Shown one piece after another: positions 23,690-35,205 of a stretch of DNA of 64,000 bases (position 1 is the stretch's first letter; the number at the start of each line of letters is the position of its first letter). The DNA is from Dicyema japonicum (lineage: Eukaryota > Dicyemida > Rhombozoa > Dicyemidae): NCBI GenBank assembly GCA_011109175.1, contig RDEW01000002.1, positions 144,579 through 208,578 of the forward strand. The letters are read 5' to 3'. The notes under the pieces are model-generated. The model was not told the origin of the DNA, did no database searches, and worked only from the letters and a program-made list of their open reading frames with translations. A program made the position numbers and the translations under genes.

Positions 23690-25433
23690 TCATCGCGGTG
23701 TAGCACCCAACTCTTCTTCGATAAAAGCAAACATCTCGTATTGCTCCATTAACCTAACTCCATTGGTCGCCTAAAAACAATCTTATAAATTCTTACATTA
23801 AAGGAATGCCGAGCTTCTCTGTCTGATTTCTTCTGCCGATCCCACTCACGTCGCATTTCCGAAGTAACAAAACGTGAGTTCGGTAATACTTCCTTCTTAG
23901 GAGCTCCCAAAATAGATTCCAACAAGTCAGTTGGGTCCAACTTTGAAGTTACTGACGGTTTGAATTCCCTCTTTTCCACCTTACAAGGCTTCACTGGAGC
24001 ACGTGGTTTTACTTTCTGAAGGTTGTTGGTCTGACTGACAGTAGGAGGGGTGAGGACCATACCAGGCCACGAGATATTTTTGTTAACAGGGTGGTTCACA
24101 GGCTGAAACAAAGTTTCGATGTCATCCTCATCCTCCACAACCTTTTGAATTTCCCGGGTCTTCTTAGGTCGGGGCTCCTTAGGGGGCCTAACTGTGTTCT
24201 CCAGCACACGTGGCCGAGGAGCACGCGGTCTCGGCTTGGTTTCTATGCATAACTGGTGTAGTCTTACCTTTGGGGTGTTCCTTGACGTAATCAGCCAAAT
24301 GCTTCTCAATAACCCGGATTCCCCGTTCGTTCAAATTGTTAGATTTCCCCCCCAGAATTCCTATTGCCTTCATCCTATCAATCTCTTCCCCTAAAAAATC
24401 AGCTATTGGCCTACTTGGGACGTTCTTTAGCATTTTATTTATCAGCTTCTGCTTCCCAGCCGTAGATGGGACCCTCTTCCGCTTCTTGGGTGAGATTATA
24501 TTGCACATAGTATCAACTCTTTCAGACACTTTAATAAGGGTTTCCTTTATTTGCTTGAATCTACAGTGCACGAGGTAGTGACTGTAGCCATATTTGTTCA
24601 GAAAGTGCTCAAACAAGGTCTATAGATTAAAAGGATACTGAACCTGTAGCTTTCTCGCCTGTTCATAGCAATCTGATCCAGGAATGTTGTATGCGTAGCT
24701 GTTTGAGAACAGCAGCTTCATATCACGGACGAAGTCGTTCATATGTCCACAGCTTTCGGCTCTATTCCTTATGATGGTGAGGTCTATGGGGGAACAGATG
24801 ATGGTTGGGTAGTCAGGGTACTTCTCCAGGTCGACTGGTTTCATAAACGGACGAGTTATATTCTAAACTAAAAATGGCCACAAGACTCGATATTTTTTGT
24901 CCAAAATCCCCGCCAGAATTTCGAATGGTTTATTTATAACGACTCTCTTGGCCAGTTGGGAGGACTTTTCAAGGACATTTTCCTGACCATATAAAAGACA
25001 CAAACCTCGGTAGGCAGTTTGGCTGTCAAGGAGTCGAAATAGACTTTAATTGATCGAGCCAGCTTACAGACTCTCTAAAACTACAAAACTGATGAGAACA
25101 TCAGTGCTGGGATTGTATTTCAGACAATTATCGATCATCAAGTCAAAGTCACTTATGCAGGTAGCAGCGTCTTTATACCAACCATTGGTGAGTCGTTTGG
25201 TTATAGAAGACAAGTCCATTGGATGCTTTATAATGGTGGTGTAATCCTGAGATTAGTTAAGGAATTACTGGAATACACAAAAGAATAGGGTTGATTGTTG
25301 TCCTGAATGGGTGCGAATGATTGTGATTGATAACAGAGGGAATTATTTCGGACATTAGTATCTTTAGCTTATTGGTGAGGGGGTATCGCTTGTCTGGGTC
25401 GGGAATTGTGGATATATGAATTGGATTATGCAT
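23690..25433 (-). CDS. BET-family double-bromodomain protein, intact copy 4 (524 aa)
   Basis: Acetyl-lysine reader of the BRD2/3/4 type, a nuclear transcription regulator. Seven introns (25247-25268, 25075-25099, 24983-25005, 24863-24886, 24620-24643, 24243-24267, 23771-23796; 22-26 nt) leave 1575 nt, exactly 525 codons. Bromodomain 1 is at about 20-120 (DYTTIIKHPMDLSSITKRL, conserved Asn100 in CLKYN). Bromodomain 2 is at about 150-240 (RPFMKPVDLEKYPDY, PIDLTIIRNR, Asn218 in NSYAYN). A basic KKRKR tract lies at 277-281, a possible divergent NET domain at 288-345 ending RVIEKHLADYV, then a basic, proline-rich tail. Bromodomain 1 lacks the PVD of the usual WPF..PVD loop; only PF remains. The start at 25433 gives the N-terminal helix expected before bromodomain 1. 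The protein is short for a BET member (usually 700 or more). Whether it is BET proper or a polybromo-like relative is the main doubt. Confidence 0.9.
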
Positions 25434-26936
25434 AAAGTTCTAGTTTTAAATGTCGAAAGTAAACAACTTCACAACGCGTTAAGCTCAGCAAAATATAAAT
25501 ATTTAAATTTAATTTTTAATAATAAATATAAATTATATATTTTTATAATTTCTATTAAAAGTTGAGTTCTTATTTCCATCGATCAAATATTAGCGAACAA
25601 AATTTCCACAGATTCTTCCTTGACTTTAAGTACCGTAATTAAGTTCTGATTTGTCTACAATAAGTCAGTATTCAGATTTAGCAGTGTCTTATAAACTAAA
25701 TTGGCGGACATTCCCAAAAGCTCTCTATAGCGGATTAGAATAATTCTGAAAGCTCGCTAAAGATTCATCTTGATGAAACGACTTTAACACCACTCTTATC
25801 TGTTTGACATGTAAACATAAACACTTATGCATCAGAGAAGGAGATTAAAGAACTTCAACAGACAATTAACTGATAAGAGTGTAATGAGCTCAGAGCTATT
25901 AAAGAAATCATCCGTAACATTGTAAGACAAAAAGAAGAAAGATGAATCGCTAATTCAAATCTACGATTTATTGGTCTCCAAAAGCAAAATCCCGTTGGTG
26001 GTTCACCTTAGTTTGATGTAAACCAAACCATTCATCAGTCTTTTCTATCGATCGATCTCAATAATCCGTGCGGTTTCATGAGTGCTGGAGAAATTAGTTC
26101 TTGGAACAATCTACCACAGCTCACTTGATAAGATACTCGACCAAACTAATTTATTTCTGACGGCTCAAATAGTCTTAACCTAATTTCACGGAAAATTCTA
26201 ACAACAAAAATCTTTTTGACGTCTATCCATTCTAATCTCAAGTCTGACTGGTAGACTTTATCAGTGACCACAGAGAACATGTGATATTCAATGTCACCGG
26301 TTGAGAATGAGATAGGGTTGACCTTCATGCGCTAAATCCACCAACAATACCCTTTGTCGTACATTGACGATAGTTGCATCAAGACAATTATTTTCCTTTA
26401 TGCGAATTAATTTAGGATTCAAAGAGCTACCGTTAACTTAACAAGTTTATGATCATTAAGAATGTTCGAGAATTAATGATTCCCCCTATCAGAAACTGAT
26501 TTTCAACAACCAAAGTTCCTACCTTGATAATTTAAGAAACTCATTTAAAGTCAAATTCTTCCTCAAAATATATAATTCTAAGACAACCAACGTGTCTGTA
26601 CTATTTTCGGATATTTTCTATTTTTAATTATTTACCCCTGAACCAGGTGGCACGAAACTCAAATGCGGACCAAGTTAGTTAGTTAAATAACCCCAGCCTC
26701 GCTAACTTTTAGGAGACCAGCGACTATAAAGTAGTACGCAGCAAACACTGGTCACTCCCATAGATCCGTCAGTCTTGGCCTTGTAGATGAGCAGTTTACT
26801 AATTACGGATATTTAAAAATGTAATTTGGCTTCAACTCGAGAGGTTGAAAAAGAGACAGAGAACATTTTTTACCTCATTTAATTTTTTAGGAATTAGCGT
26901 GGCGTCATGCGGTTTACCTATTGTTGGCGCTCAATG
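25434..26936. other. Upstream spacer of BET copy 4
   Basis: Same content as the spacers of the other units. An AT-only block follows the start region (25495-25550). The minus-strand ORF at 26146-26328 is the unit 4 version of the small ORF at 17884-18015, frame-changed by a one-base loss near 26242. Confidence 0.4.
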
Positions 26937-27257
26937 TAAGTTCTGCATGAAAAAGGACCGTTCTACATTCCCTACTCTTCTACGTCCTTCAGAGAAGTAG
27001 CCTACCGAGGTGTTATTATTGTTAACCCCAGCCTTACAATAGTAGCCCAGCACAAAAACTCATAACGAATTAATCATCGCCTCACGGGTGGGATCTGTAT
27101 GATGAGAATTGACCTTCGCTGAAAACTCCACCTTTCGGATTCAAAGCAACGACCTTCAGATCCGATGTCATCAGACGTGAGGCAAAAGGCCTTGGATCAA
27201 TAGAAAAGATTATCAGACGTTCAAGCAAAAGCCGTGGAAAAGAGATAAAAGTTATCG
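26937..27257. other. Unique sequence right of the array
   Basis: No gene or repeat is recognised between the end of the fourth unit and the retroelement fragment. Confidence 0.4.
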
Positions 27258-27595
27258 TCTAATTAAGTGATCCCAGTGTCCATACCAGTCTTTTTCTCGC
27301 GGTTAGTTTTGGGGTCCTGGATTAATCTCCACAGCGGGGAAGGTTTCTTCTCATATCTCGGACAGGCGTCCATATATAGTCTGATGCCCGTATTTCTTTT
27401 CATGGTGAGGTATACGTCACTACATGTGACTTTCCTGGTGATATATTCAGACGATTCTCCAGGAACTAAAGACCCATCAGGTTTAGTAGATCTTGCACTG
27501 ACTGTGTAGCCTCCTCGATTCTTCGATGTTTCGAGATCATCCGCATACGATAAAAGAATTGTGTTTTTGGTGGTTGGGGATGTGAGGTCATACCT
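27258..27595 (-). pseudogene. RT fragment joined to family E sequence
   Basis: On the minus strand, ILLSYADDLETSK (27540-27580) is the RT catalytic block of the LINE family seen at 430-1001. About 150 bp further along it runs into YMDACPRYEKKPSPLWRL, which matches 4014-4147. It is heavily truncated and deleted internally. Confidence 0.6.
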
Positions 27596-27806
27596 AATTC
27601 TAAAATATATATTCTATTGTTATTGATTTATTATTTATTAAAATAAATAGTTGTATTATTCGACTACGTCACGTTGAATGCGGCATCTAGCAGTCCTTTC
27701 ACGTATTCTCCACAACCGAATATCAAATAATATAAAAGTAAAAATAATTAATTAGTAGAATTATAAATCAAATCAACCAACAAAAAGATATTTGGTATTT
27801 AAATAT

Positions 27807-28632
27807 ATGGTACTTAGAGTAAACGAAACACGACGGATGATGAAGCATTTGGGGTATCTAAATTTAAATATTTTAGCCCACTTGGCGTTCTGTAACAATT
27901 ACGGGAATTGTGGGCCTTACGGTCTTTGGGATATTTTATTATATCAACGAAAAAGAAAAAAAGGGTATAAATTGATTAATCTCTTAGAGAAGCTGAGAAA
28001 TCGGTATAAAAGCCTAGGGAAGATGGCTTTGGGAGGCGACTATGAACTTATTAATCACAACAACGTGAAAGTCACAAATAAAGACTTTCTTGGACACTGG
28101 ATTGTCCTTTATTTTGGATTCTGCCACTGTCCTGATATTTGCCACGAGGAATTGGAAAAATTGGTGGAAGGACTCAAAATTATTGGTCCCCCTTTTGATT
28201 AATCCAGACAACTCCCCAAGACGGCTTATGAAGCTGCGAAGGACCAATTTAAAGAGACCAGTTGTATGGCCGGTCTTCATTTCTATTGACCCCGACCGAG
28301 ACACCGTGGAAGTCGTCAAAGACTACGTCCAAGGTTATCTTGTGGTTTACCAGAGACTTTTCTTCCCATGGTTGGGTTGACGGGATCTCAGGAGCAGGTG
28401 GCTACGGCTGCTAAGGCCTTCCGTGTGTATTATAGTAAGGGACCAATGGATGAAGATGGAGACTATATAGTAACTGTGGTTTGATAATTTGTAGGTCGAC
28501 CATTCTATTGTGATGTACTTGGTGGACCCAGATGGCAATTTTGTGGATTTTTATGGAAGAGAGAGAACGAGTAGTGACCTTGCTAGCGGCATTATTAAGC
28601 ATATGGAGGAATACGACCAACTTGAGGACTAG
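27807..28632 (+). CDS. SCO1: SCO1/SCO2-like cytochrome c oxidase copper chaperone
   Basis: Inner mitochondrial membrane protein that delivers copper to the CuA site of cytochrome oxidase subunit 2. After removing introns of 22, 20 and 25 nt (about 28175-28196, 28332-28351 and 28471-28495) the frame is 759 nt, 252 aa. The thioredoxin-like fold blocks are all present: [17 protein letters not shown] with the copper-binding Cys108 and Cys112, [27 protein letters not shown], and [20 protein letters not shown] with the third ligand His210. The start is the ATG at 27807. The N-terminal anchor region is poorly hydrophobic compared with relatives. The middle, between the Cys pair and FISIDP, is a little longer than usual. 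The three ligands suggest a working protein. Confidence 0.93.
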
Positions 28633-30052
28633 TGTGCTCTTATTTGGTGGATGAGGTTCAATATTGTCTTTCTGAGTTTGATTGTTATTTATGAAATTAA
28701 AAATTTCTCCGACTATTAATCACTGGGGGATATTAAATGGATTGTGATTTTGTCATATTCAGAAAACACGTGCTGAAGATGTGGGAATATTTTAAAGCTA
28801 TCTTCGATCTAAATTATATCGATTTATATCCCATTTAGATCGGCTACCCCCATATTTTAGGTTTTAAATCTGAGTTATCAAGTTATTTTTGTGAGAAACG
28901 GTTTCGAGCCAAATCACTTAAAGGGTACTGAAGCTAATTGGAAGTTGATTTCACATCCCCTTTGTACTTAAAGGTCCTAAAAATAAGAGAGTCGTAACTC
29001 TACGTGTTTAATTTTAACTCTACTATACAGCCCACTGTGAGAAAGTGGATAATTGGTAGTAAGATTTAGGATGTGACGTACCTCTGTGCACGAAATGCTA
29101 ACTTAGCTTAATGACGAGGTAAGTAAAACCATGACTTCCTTGTTCTTGAGTATGGACGAGGTAAAACCATTGGACCACCGAATTATAATTTGACGGTCTC
29201 TTATTACTCACTACTATTCTAATCAAAAATTTCTTGGTGGTCGATCCAAGAGAAAACATCCATGCACGTGTCCGTCATCCTGGTCAGTAGAGAATTCTAG
29301 AAAGGAGAGTGAAATCTTCCTGACAAGGGTATTACGGACCATTAGTGACAAGAGGGGTGTGCAGGAAGAGAAATGTTTATAAAACGGAGAATTCTCAAAC
29401 CGTCGAATCTAACCGGTATTTGGGCCTGCTTCCATGAAGCTTCCTCAAATTGGATATTGAAGATACTCTCCATTGCTTAGCGAATGATCCCGTTAATGTG
29501 TGCTAGTTGGCCATATTTGGTGAAATAGGGTCAGCCTTGAGGACATACTTCTGTATGGTGAGACTTTAGCTGGATAATGAGGTATATTTGTCAAGCAAAA
29601 TAAATGATCCACAATTCCCTCCAGTAGTTGTCGTTTGTCACTTTAACTTTTCCAATTGCACATCCAGTAATCGGGGATCGAAGGAATATAAGGTCTTCGC
29701 AAAAAATAGAAACTTCTCAGGGAAGCAAAATTGAAAATTCCAGATCGGTGAACACACAATTGGAGATTTTACAATTTTCCGAATTAAGTTACAACCAGCT
29801 TCAGACAAGGCAGGAATCTTAACTTCCAACTCGGAAGAACGTCTCTGGAAGTTCTCAGTATGCATTGTTAAGGAATTGAATGTATAGATAGGAACTTTGA
29901 CAATGTAGGCGTAGAACATCTGGAAAATTATTGGCAATTAGGCGACGTTATTGGATAAAATTAAAAAAAATTATTATTTTTAATATATGAATTATTTAAA
30001 TAATATTTTTATGATTGGCGGGAGAAACTTGGGTCATTTCTGTGTAGCTTTA
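28633..30052. other. Long spacer without a recognised gene
   Basis: A 99-codon minus-strand ORF (29638-29937) is the largest open frame. It has no recognised motif, although ttttccag precedes its ATG at 29920, which could act as a splice acceptor. The remainder is AT-rich with no repeat that I could match. Confidence 0.35.
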
Positions 30053-30976
30053 ATGTCTCATCAATCAAAACTGACTGCATTCATCACCAAGGTTTGCTGG
30101 CTTGTCAATTTTTTTCTAGAAAGAATACAATAAAGAAGCTCCCTCATTTGAGGATAATAAATTAGCTGGTGAGATGAAGCTCCTTGATAAACAGACATTT
30201 CAACTAATATCTCACATGGGTCCCACATGGTTTAAAGAACTAAAAGATGAATTTAAAAAGGATTACTTTGTTGCTGTAAATAATTATTTTTTATAATTAA
30301 AGTTATCAAAATTCGTATTCGAAGAGCGAAAAATTAATGTAATATATCCTACCCCTGAGAATGTGTTTTCGTTTAGTCGCCACAGTCCAATCGACAAGAT
30401 CAAAGTCGTTATCCTTGGACAAGATCCTTACCATGGTGAAGGCCAGGCCCACGGACTTTCATTTAGCGTAGGAAAATCTGTCTCGTTCCCCCCAAGGCAG
30501 TCTTTGGCTTGATTTTAGTCTTACAAACATATTCAAGGAACTCTCGTCCGATATTCCTGGATTTAAGACTCCTCGTCACGGCTGCCTTGAAAGATGGGCT
30601 ACCCAAGGTTGAGAAGTCTTTCAAGGAACTTTACAGGTGTTTTACTGCTTAATGCCGTCCTTACTGTGCGGAAAGGTCAGCCAAATTCCCACAAAGATCA
30701 TGGCTGGGAGTCATTCACGGACGCCATAATAAAATGGTTAAATAAAAACAGGACTGGACTCGTATTTATGCTGTGGGGGAATTATGCTCAGAAGAAAGGA
30801 TCGTCGATAGATAAAGTATTTTGAATCTCCCACGCTAGAATAAGCATTTAGTACTTCGATCAGCCCACCCTTCTCCCTTTTCTGCTACTAAATTTTTCGG
30901 CTGCAAACATTTTTCTAAGGCGAATGAATATCTGAAAAGTAACGGGAAGGTTGAAATTGACTGGTCCTTTGATTAA
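30053..30976 (+). CDS. UNG: Uracil-DNA glycosylase, family 1 (263 aa)
   Basis: Removes uracil from DNA in base excision repair. Introns of 28, 33, 19, 29 and 23 nt leave 792 nt, 264 codons. Catalytic motifs are complete: GQDPYHG at 102-108 (Asp104 activates water), the uracil pocket [11 protein letters not shown] at 159-169, [10 protein letters not shown] at 205-213 and the HPSPFS loop with His228. The C-terminus [17 protein letters not shown] also matches the family. Residues 4-11 (QSKLTAFI) resemble the PCNA-interacting box found at the N-terminus of nuclear UNG, which fits a replication-linked enzyme. The 19-nt intron (about 30508-30526) is the shortest one I placed. The gene is near normal length and looks intact. 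Confidence 0.95.
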
Positions 30977-31344
30977 CGTGATTTTTTGTAATTGTCTTAT
31001 TTTTGCATGAATTTGATGGTTTTATTGGCTGAGTGAAATATTACATAATGGATTGGGTTATGAGTTGGAATTATTACAGGTACCTCCACCACGTGGTTGA
31101 ATTTGAAAAAGAGCTCTTTTGAACCTAAAAGAGCGTTAGTATCTTTTCTAAATAGCTCACAAGTCAATCCGATCTTAGGTTGAATAGCTTGTCACTTGGT
31201 TTCCTGAGTGTCAAAATGAGACAAAAAATTATTTGTTTTTTTACTTTATTGAGTGAAGGGTCCCAATGAGTCAAAGATTGAATGTTTTCTTCTCTAGCCG
31301 CTTGTTCTGGTCATGTGTGATATCGGAAGACCTGTCTGCTTCTG
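30977..31344. other. Spacer after UNG
   Basis: No gene or repeat is seen; AT-rich. Confidence 0.4.
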
Positions 31345-31415
31345 GACCATGGAACTAGATTCACTTAATTAGTAGTAACTTCTTTCGGTGTATCTAGGAG
31401 TTAATAAAACTTAAA
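31345..31415 (+). repeat. Family A, 3' end only
   Basis: tcacttaattagta, then ggtgtatctaggagttaataaa, matches the terminal palindromic segment and tail of family A; the rest is missing. Confidence 0.5.
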
Positions 31416-31477
31416 AAATAATCTATTTTTTCTGCTCTTCGTTTTTCAAATATGTTCAGAGTATCTCGAAAGCTGAC

Positions 31478-31570
31478 TATTTGAGCGCATCTCGCTCGCC
31501 ATCCTGAGAGGAAATAGCCACGCATGGCGTCCGCTGGTGAACCCTCAGCTCAATTTATTTTAATAAATAT
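31478..31570 (+). repeat. Hairpin repeat family B, copy 2
   Basis: Core ctatttgagcgcatctcgct, then gccatcctgagag and gaaatagcc, as in the other copies, followed by a TTTATTTTAATAAATA tail. The inner hairpin has one changed base. Confidence 0.65.
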
Positions 31571-31849
31571 TGAATTCAGAGTATTTATAAGGAAAACTTC
31601 GACTCTATTCTTCACATACGTAGGTTGATCTTTATATGATTCTACGTTAGTTCAATTTCGAGTAAAAATTAGGAAATAATATTTTCAAAGAGATTTGTTA
31701 GATCATTTGGAGTTTCTGCTCATCTTCATAAAACGTATAACCTGTCTTATGCTTTAAATAATTGAATTCAAAAGAACGATGAAGATTTACTAAAACAGTG
31801 GAAAAAAAAATTTAGAAAGCCGGATCAATATTGGATGACTATTCTCCCT

Positions 31850-31945
31850 GGATCCGAAGGAATTACGTAAGGAAAGCCACTATTCTCCTGGATCCGGAAG
31901 AATTACGTTTAGGAAAGATCCCGGAAGGAATTACGTTAGGAAATC
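31850..31945. repeat. Short tandem repeat, three units
   Basis: Three imperfect units of about 28-40 bp built on GGATCCGAAGGAATTACGT plus AGGAAA (starting at 31850, 31890 and about 31917). Confidence 0.75.
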
Positions 31946-33427
31946 AACATTCAAGGAAGTCATTAAACTAAAAATATCTTTGTAAGCAACAATTCTTAAA
32001 CGTCAAAATCAGGAAATATGTGCCCCAATATTTCGTTGTCTTCAATGGCCATATGGCTAGGAATTAAGTCGTAAATTCTTCACAAAGGTTTTTTACGAAG
32101 TGGAATTTTTTAGAGGTCAGTGAGGTTCCTATAAATGTGCCTGTGGTTATTGAACATGTAAACATGTTTGTCTCAAAATGAGTTTGTGGAGAGGAATTTG
32201 GTCCACAGTGTTGACGAGTCAGGTTTATTTGGATGGCCCTAGGAAAAAAGGATTATGATTGGTCGATTAGAGTATGGGGTTGCAGAAAGATATAGACTTG
32301 TGGAAAGGGTAAGAACGCAACCCACGTGTTTGAATTATGTCGTCAAAGTGGAAAAAGTTCGTTAAACTTAAGAAGGATGGATTTTTAGTTCCGTTTCCTG
32401 TAGGAGTGCGATGCCAATTTAGGGGTGGCAAGCAAGGCGGATTTGTGTGCAAGGCTGTTATGTTGAGTTGAATGATGTTCAGGAATTTAGCGTTATGTGG
32501 AGGCCGAGATTCTGCTCGATGTCCCCAGTGAAGATTAGGAGAAGCCAATCCAATCTATGAAATGCGCTCGCAAATTACCCATAAGCATATGAATACTTAA
32601 GGTTCCGCTTGTGGTGTGCTCTCCACTATCCATTCTACTTGTTTTCTCCATGTAACTTTCATTCCCGCTCATCTCCGAGTTCACAGGGAAAATCCCTACA
32701 TAAGGTCTCTGTTTAATGTTGGAATGCGTCCCTGAGGTTGAAAGTTGCAATAGTAAACGGGGTAGAATAGACAGATTGAGAGCACGACAAAGACATAGAC
32801 ATTATTAGACCAACATACTTAGTTTTTGTAATTTTTATTTATTTATTATAAGGAAAAAGAATAGTTAATTTTAATTTTTTAATTATTCAGCTGTTGGGAG
32901 ATGCATAAGCTTTCCCACGGACAACAGCCAACGAGAGCCTCTCCTTGAGCCATCTCGTCTTACGAAGATCACCAGTTTTGTCGGATTAGTGTTTTCCAAG
33001 ATGATTCAGGAAACCTCAGCGTTTAGGGCCAAAGTTCCCCGAAGTTTCAATCGCGACAGGTGCGAAAATGTATCTGTCGCTGATATCCGAATACTTAGCA
33101 TTTTTCATTCCTCTGCTTGAGAAGAAGGTCTGCCCGGTGAATTATTTTTTTTGCTTGGGGCGAAAGAGCAGACACAGGTCACATCCCATACAAGGTTTCG
33201 CCCTCGCTCGAAAGGAAAGGAGGTCATGCCGTCAGGGCGTCTTCCGTTGTCAAATTTTTATTTATTTATGTAGTTTGAACTTTTCAATCAATAAAATATA
33301 AATTATTTTTAAAAACTTTAAAACTTTATTTTAAATAATATTTGAGTCTCTGCGTATTTTAGAAAGGTCATGTTGGGTCTACAAATCTTGGTACTAGACT
33401 ACGAAGATTTTGAATCTAAATGGATCC
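31946..33427. other. Spacer with a possible LINE endonuclease start on the minus strand
   Basis: The minus-strand frame at 32267-32520 reads LNIIQLNITALHTN, reminiscent of the first strand of AP-endonuclease domains in LINE elements (L.I.Q.N..G), but the catalytic residues that should follow are not visible. Nothing else is recognised. Confidence 0.25.
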
Positions 33428-33941
33428 TAATAGTACCTCTTCTAACAGAGCTGGGACATCGTATTTTTCCAGATCCTGATTTATTTTGACAAGCCGGACT
33501 AATTTCATGGGAGACATCCCTAACTAAATGTTCCTTTACCATATCCTTGCATTTTGAACAACCAAGCAACCATTGCCTTCTCGATTCGTCGACTAATTGA
33601 ACTCCTGCGTACTATCAGAGCTGTTAGACGGGATTTCTTGATTTGGAATACTTTCTATTACTGACGAATCCTGGCAATTTCGTTCGGATAAGACTTTGAT
33701 AACCAAAATAAACGACCAATTTTACTTCTTCGGCTGGCTTGTTGTATTCTGGAGGATCAAAATAGTCCACACATTTCCATCTCCCATAAGTTTGAGTTCT
33801 CAAAGTGATCACTGTAAACCGGTTAGAAAGAGGGTCTATTTGGAGAGGTTGTGGTTGAGAATCCGACTGAGTAGACGGCTGTATGTCCACAATTTTATAA
33901 TAGATCGATTTTGCGGTCGATTCCTTCTGTTCGGTATCCAT
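33428..33941 (-). CDS. TSC22-domain (GILZ-type) leucine-zipper protein, model incomplete
   Basis: Two hallmarks of the TSC22D family occur in order on the minus strand. The first exon (from 33941) holds SNRFTVITLRTQTYGRWKCV and DYFDPP, the conserved N-terminal box. Further on, RRIEKAM and DMVKEHLVRDVSHEI form the TSC box; a 25-nt GT..AG intron at 33546-33570 separates them. The zipper may follow as DLEKYDVPALLEEV. The joins between the first exon and the TSC box, and between the TSC box and the zipper, do not resolve cleanly in frame, so another short intron or a base error is likely. Family members dimerise through this zipper and act in transcription or signalling. The protein would be short (roughly 120-140 aa). 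Confidence 0.6.
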
Positions 33942-34059
33942 GTTAGCACATTTATTTTAAAGGTGCTATTTTAATAAATCTGATATAATCATTAAAACGC
34001 AATAATATTGATTCAACGTAACGAACAATATGACATTTGCTGATCCTCCATGGTTACGA

Positions 34060-34200
34060 GAGGAAGATATCATGAACGAAGTGGACATTTAATGAATAGA
34101 GGTCACGACTTGGATCAATTAACCATTTGTCTATCAATCTTAGAATTGTTCAGTATTCTAGCCATTTATCAATTTCCTTAAAAAACCAAATTTAATAGTG
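34060..34200 (+). repeat. Dispersed repeat family G, copy 1
   Basis: ttaatgaatagaggtcacga, then ttggatcaattaacc and cttgtctat-like words align with 46455-46590 at moderate similarity, including aaaaatcaa/aaaaccaa gtttaata at the end. The second copy has an open frame (RYLMNRSNNYDFDQSTACLI), so this may be the end of a multi-copy coding element. Confidence 0.45.
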
Positions 34201-34695
34201 AGAAAAGTAATCAGTTATTTTATTCCAGGAATGTGCGTGTTCTGTAACAGTGAACCGCTGCTGTGGAACTCTTATTAAAAATATCCACCACCTAATCTCC
34301 CATATCCATTTTTTATCAGCATAAGAAAATGATCGACTTGGGAGACATCGAATAGACTGATAAACTAGAGAAGTTCCAGCAGCTACAATTTTTGGTTCAA
34401 AATCAAAATCTTGAAGGTGGGTGAACTGTCCGTTCATAGATCGTTTCTAATGATAATGTCCCTCACGTTGTAGGTGTGTCACATATAGAAAGCCTCTACT
34501 TTCTAGACACAGCAATCATGCTTTGTTCATAAACAACATTATATTATTGAACACAGAGCTTATTGCGAACAAGTCAGGTTCTAATTAAGGAATGATGAAC
34601 CATGGAAGAGTTCACATCATTCACGACGTCGTCCTTAATGTCCATACTTTTTAGACCTTTATGAACTCTCGGCCTCAACCAATTACCAGGGGGTA

Positions 34696-35000
34696 TTCCA
34701 GCAGTCAATCAGCCATCCCATCGACTTGCCATAGTAATGACAAAGCCCTTGCAACCAGAGAAACTAGCAACAAAGTCATCTTATAATTGCCCTTGTCATA
34801 AGCAAACTCACGTAGTCCATCCAGATTCTTTTCTTCTCTGAGGCGTCTTCCAACCGTTTGAAATTCCCCGTCGAGAACCATCAGAATGGTGGTCTTAGTC
34901 GTCCACGGAATCGGGAAGAATTCCTCCATGGCCAGTATCTCATTACTAAATAAACCCAAACTAACTAATTCCTTGATCCTGACACGCTCTGACAGAACCA
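34696..35000 (-). pseudogene. LINE C-terminal fragment, type a, copy 1
   Basis: Minus-strand reading WTTKTTILMVLDGEFQTVGR, RLREEKNLDGLREFAYDKG, LLLVSLVARALSLLWQ matches the better copy at 52230-52735 (RPRTTLAVVLDEDLREMGRH and following). This is the region after RT that ends many LINE polyproteins. It is open within the 166-codon frame at 34705-35205, but the upstream half of that frame has no recognisable element sequence. Confidence 0.6.
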
Positions 35001-35205
35001 TCACCCAGGCACAGTAATCCAGTACGTTGTCCGGAGAACTGAGATCAATTCCAGAACTCATCGCCAGAGAGTGAACTTGTCTCCCGGGAGAATGAATAGA
35101 TGGATCCTTTTGAATGTCGGCAGGCATTAGACGTCTCCTGAGTAAGTTGTATCCAATGACACTACCAGTAGGAAAGAAGAGAAATCTTGAATCAAGTACC
35201 CACAT

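Larger units (their letters stand above)
10287..26936. repeat. Four-copy tandem duplication, unit about 4.16 kb
   Basis: Units begin at the GGATACACTTAATTAG segment: about 10287, 14447, 18623 and 22777. The fourth ends at about 26936 (..ggcgctcaatg). Equivalent points in the BET gene are 4174, 4158 and 4156 bp apart. The copies look roughly 98-99% alike by eye and differ by scattered substitutions and single-base indels. Each holds one BET gene on the minus strand, a small minus-strand ORF downstream of it, and about 1.5 kb of sequence upstream. The left breakpoint is in a family A repeat; the junction shares only about two bases (TG), which suggests end joining followed by unequal crossing over. 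Confidence 0.95.

Noticed and set aside
31850-31945. CRISPR-like repeat
   Set aside because: Only three degenerate units without spacers of uniform length, in a eukaryotic genome.
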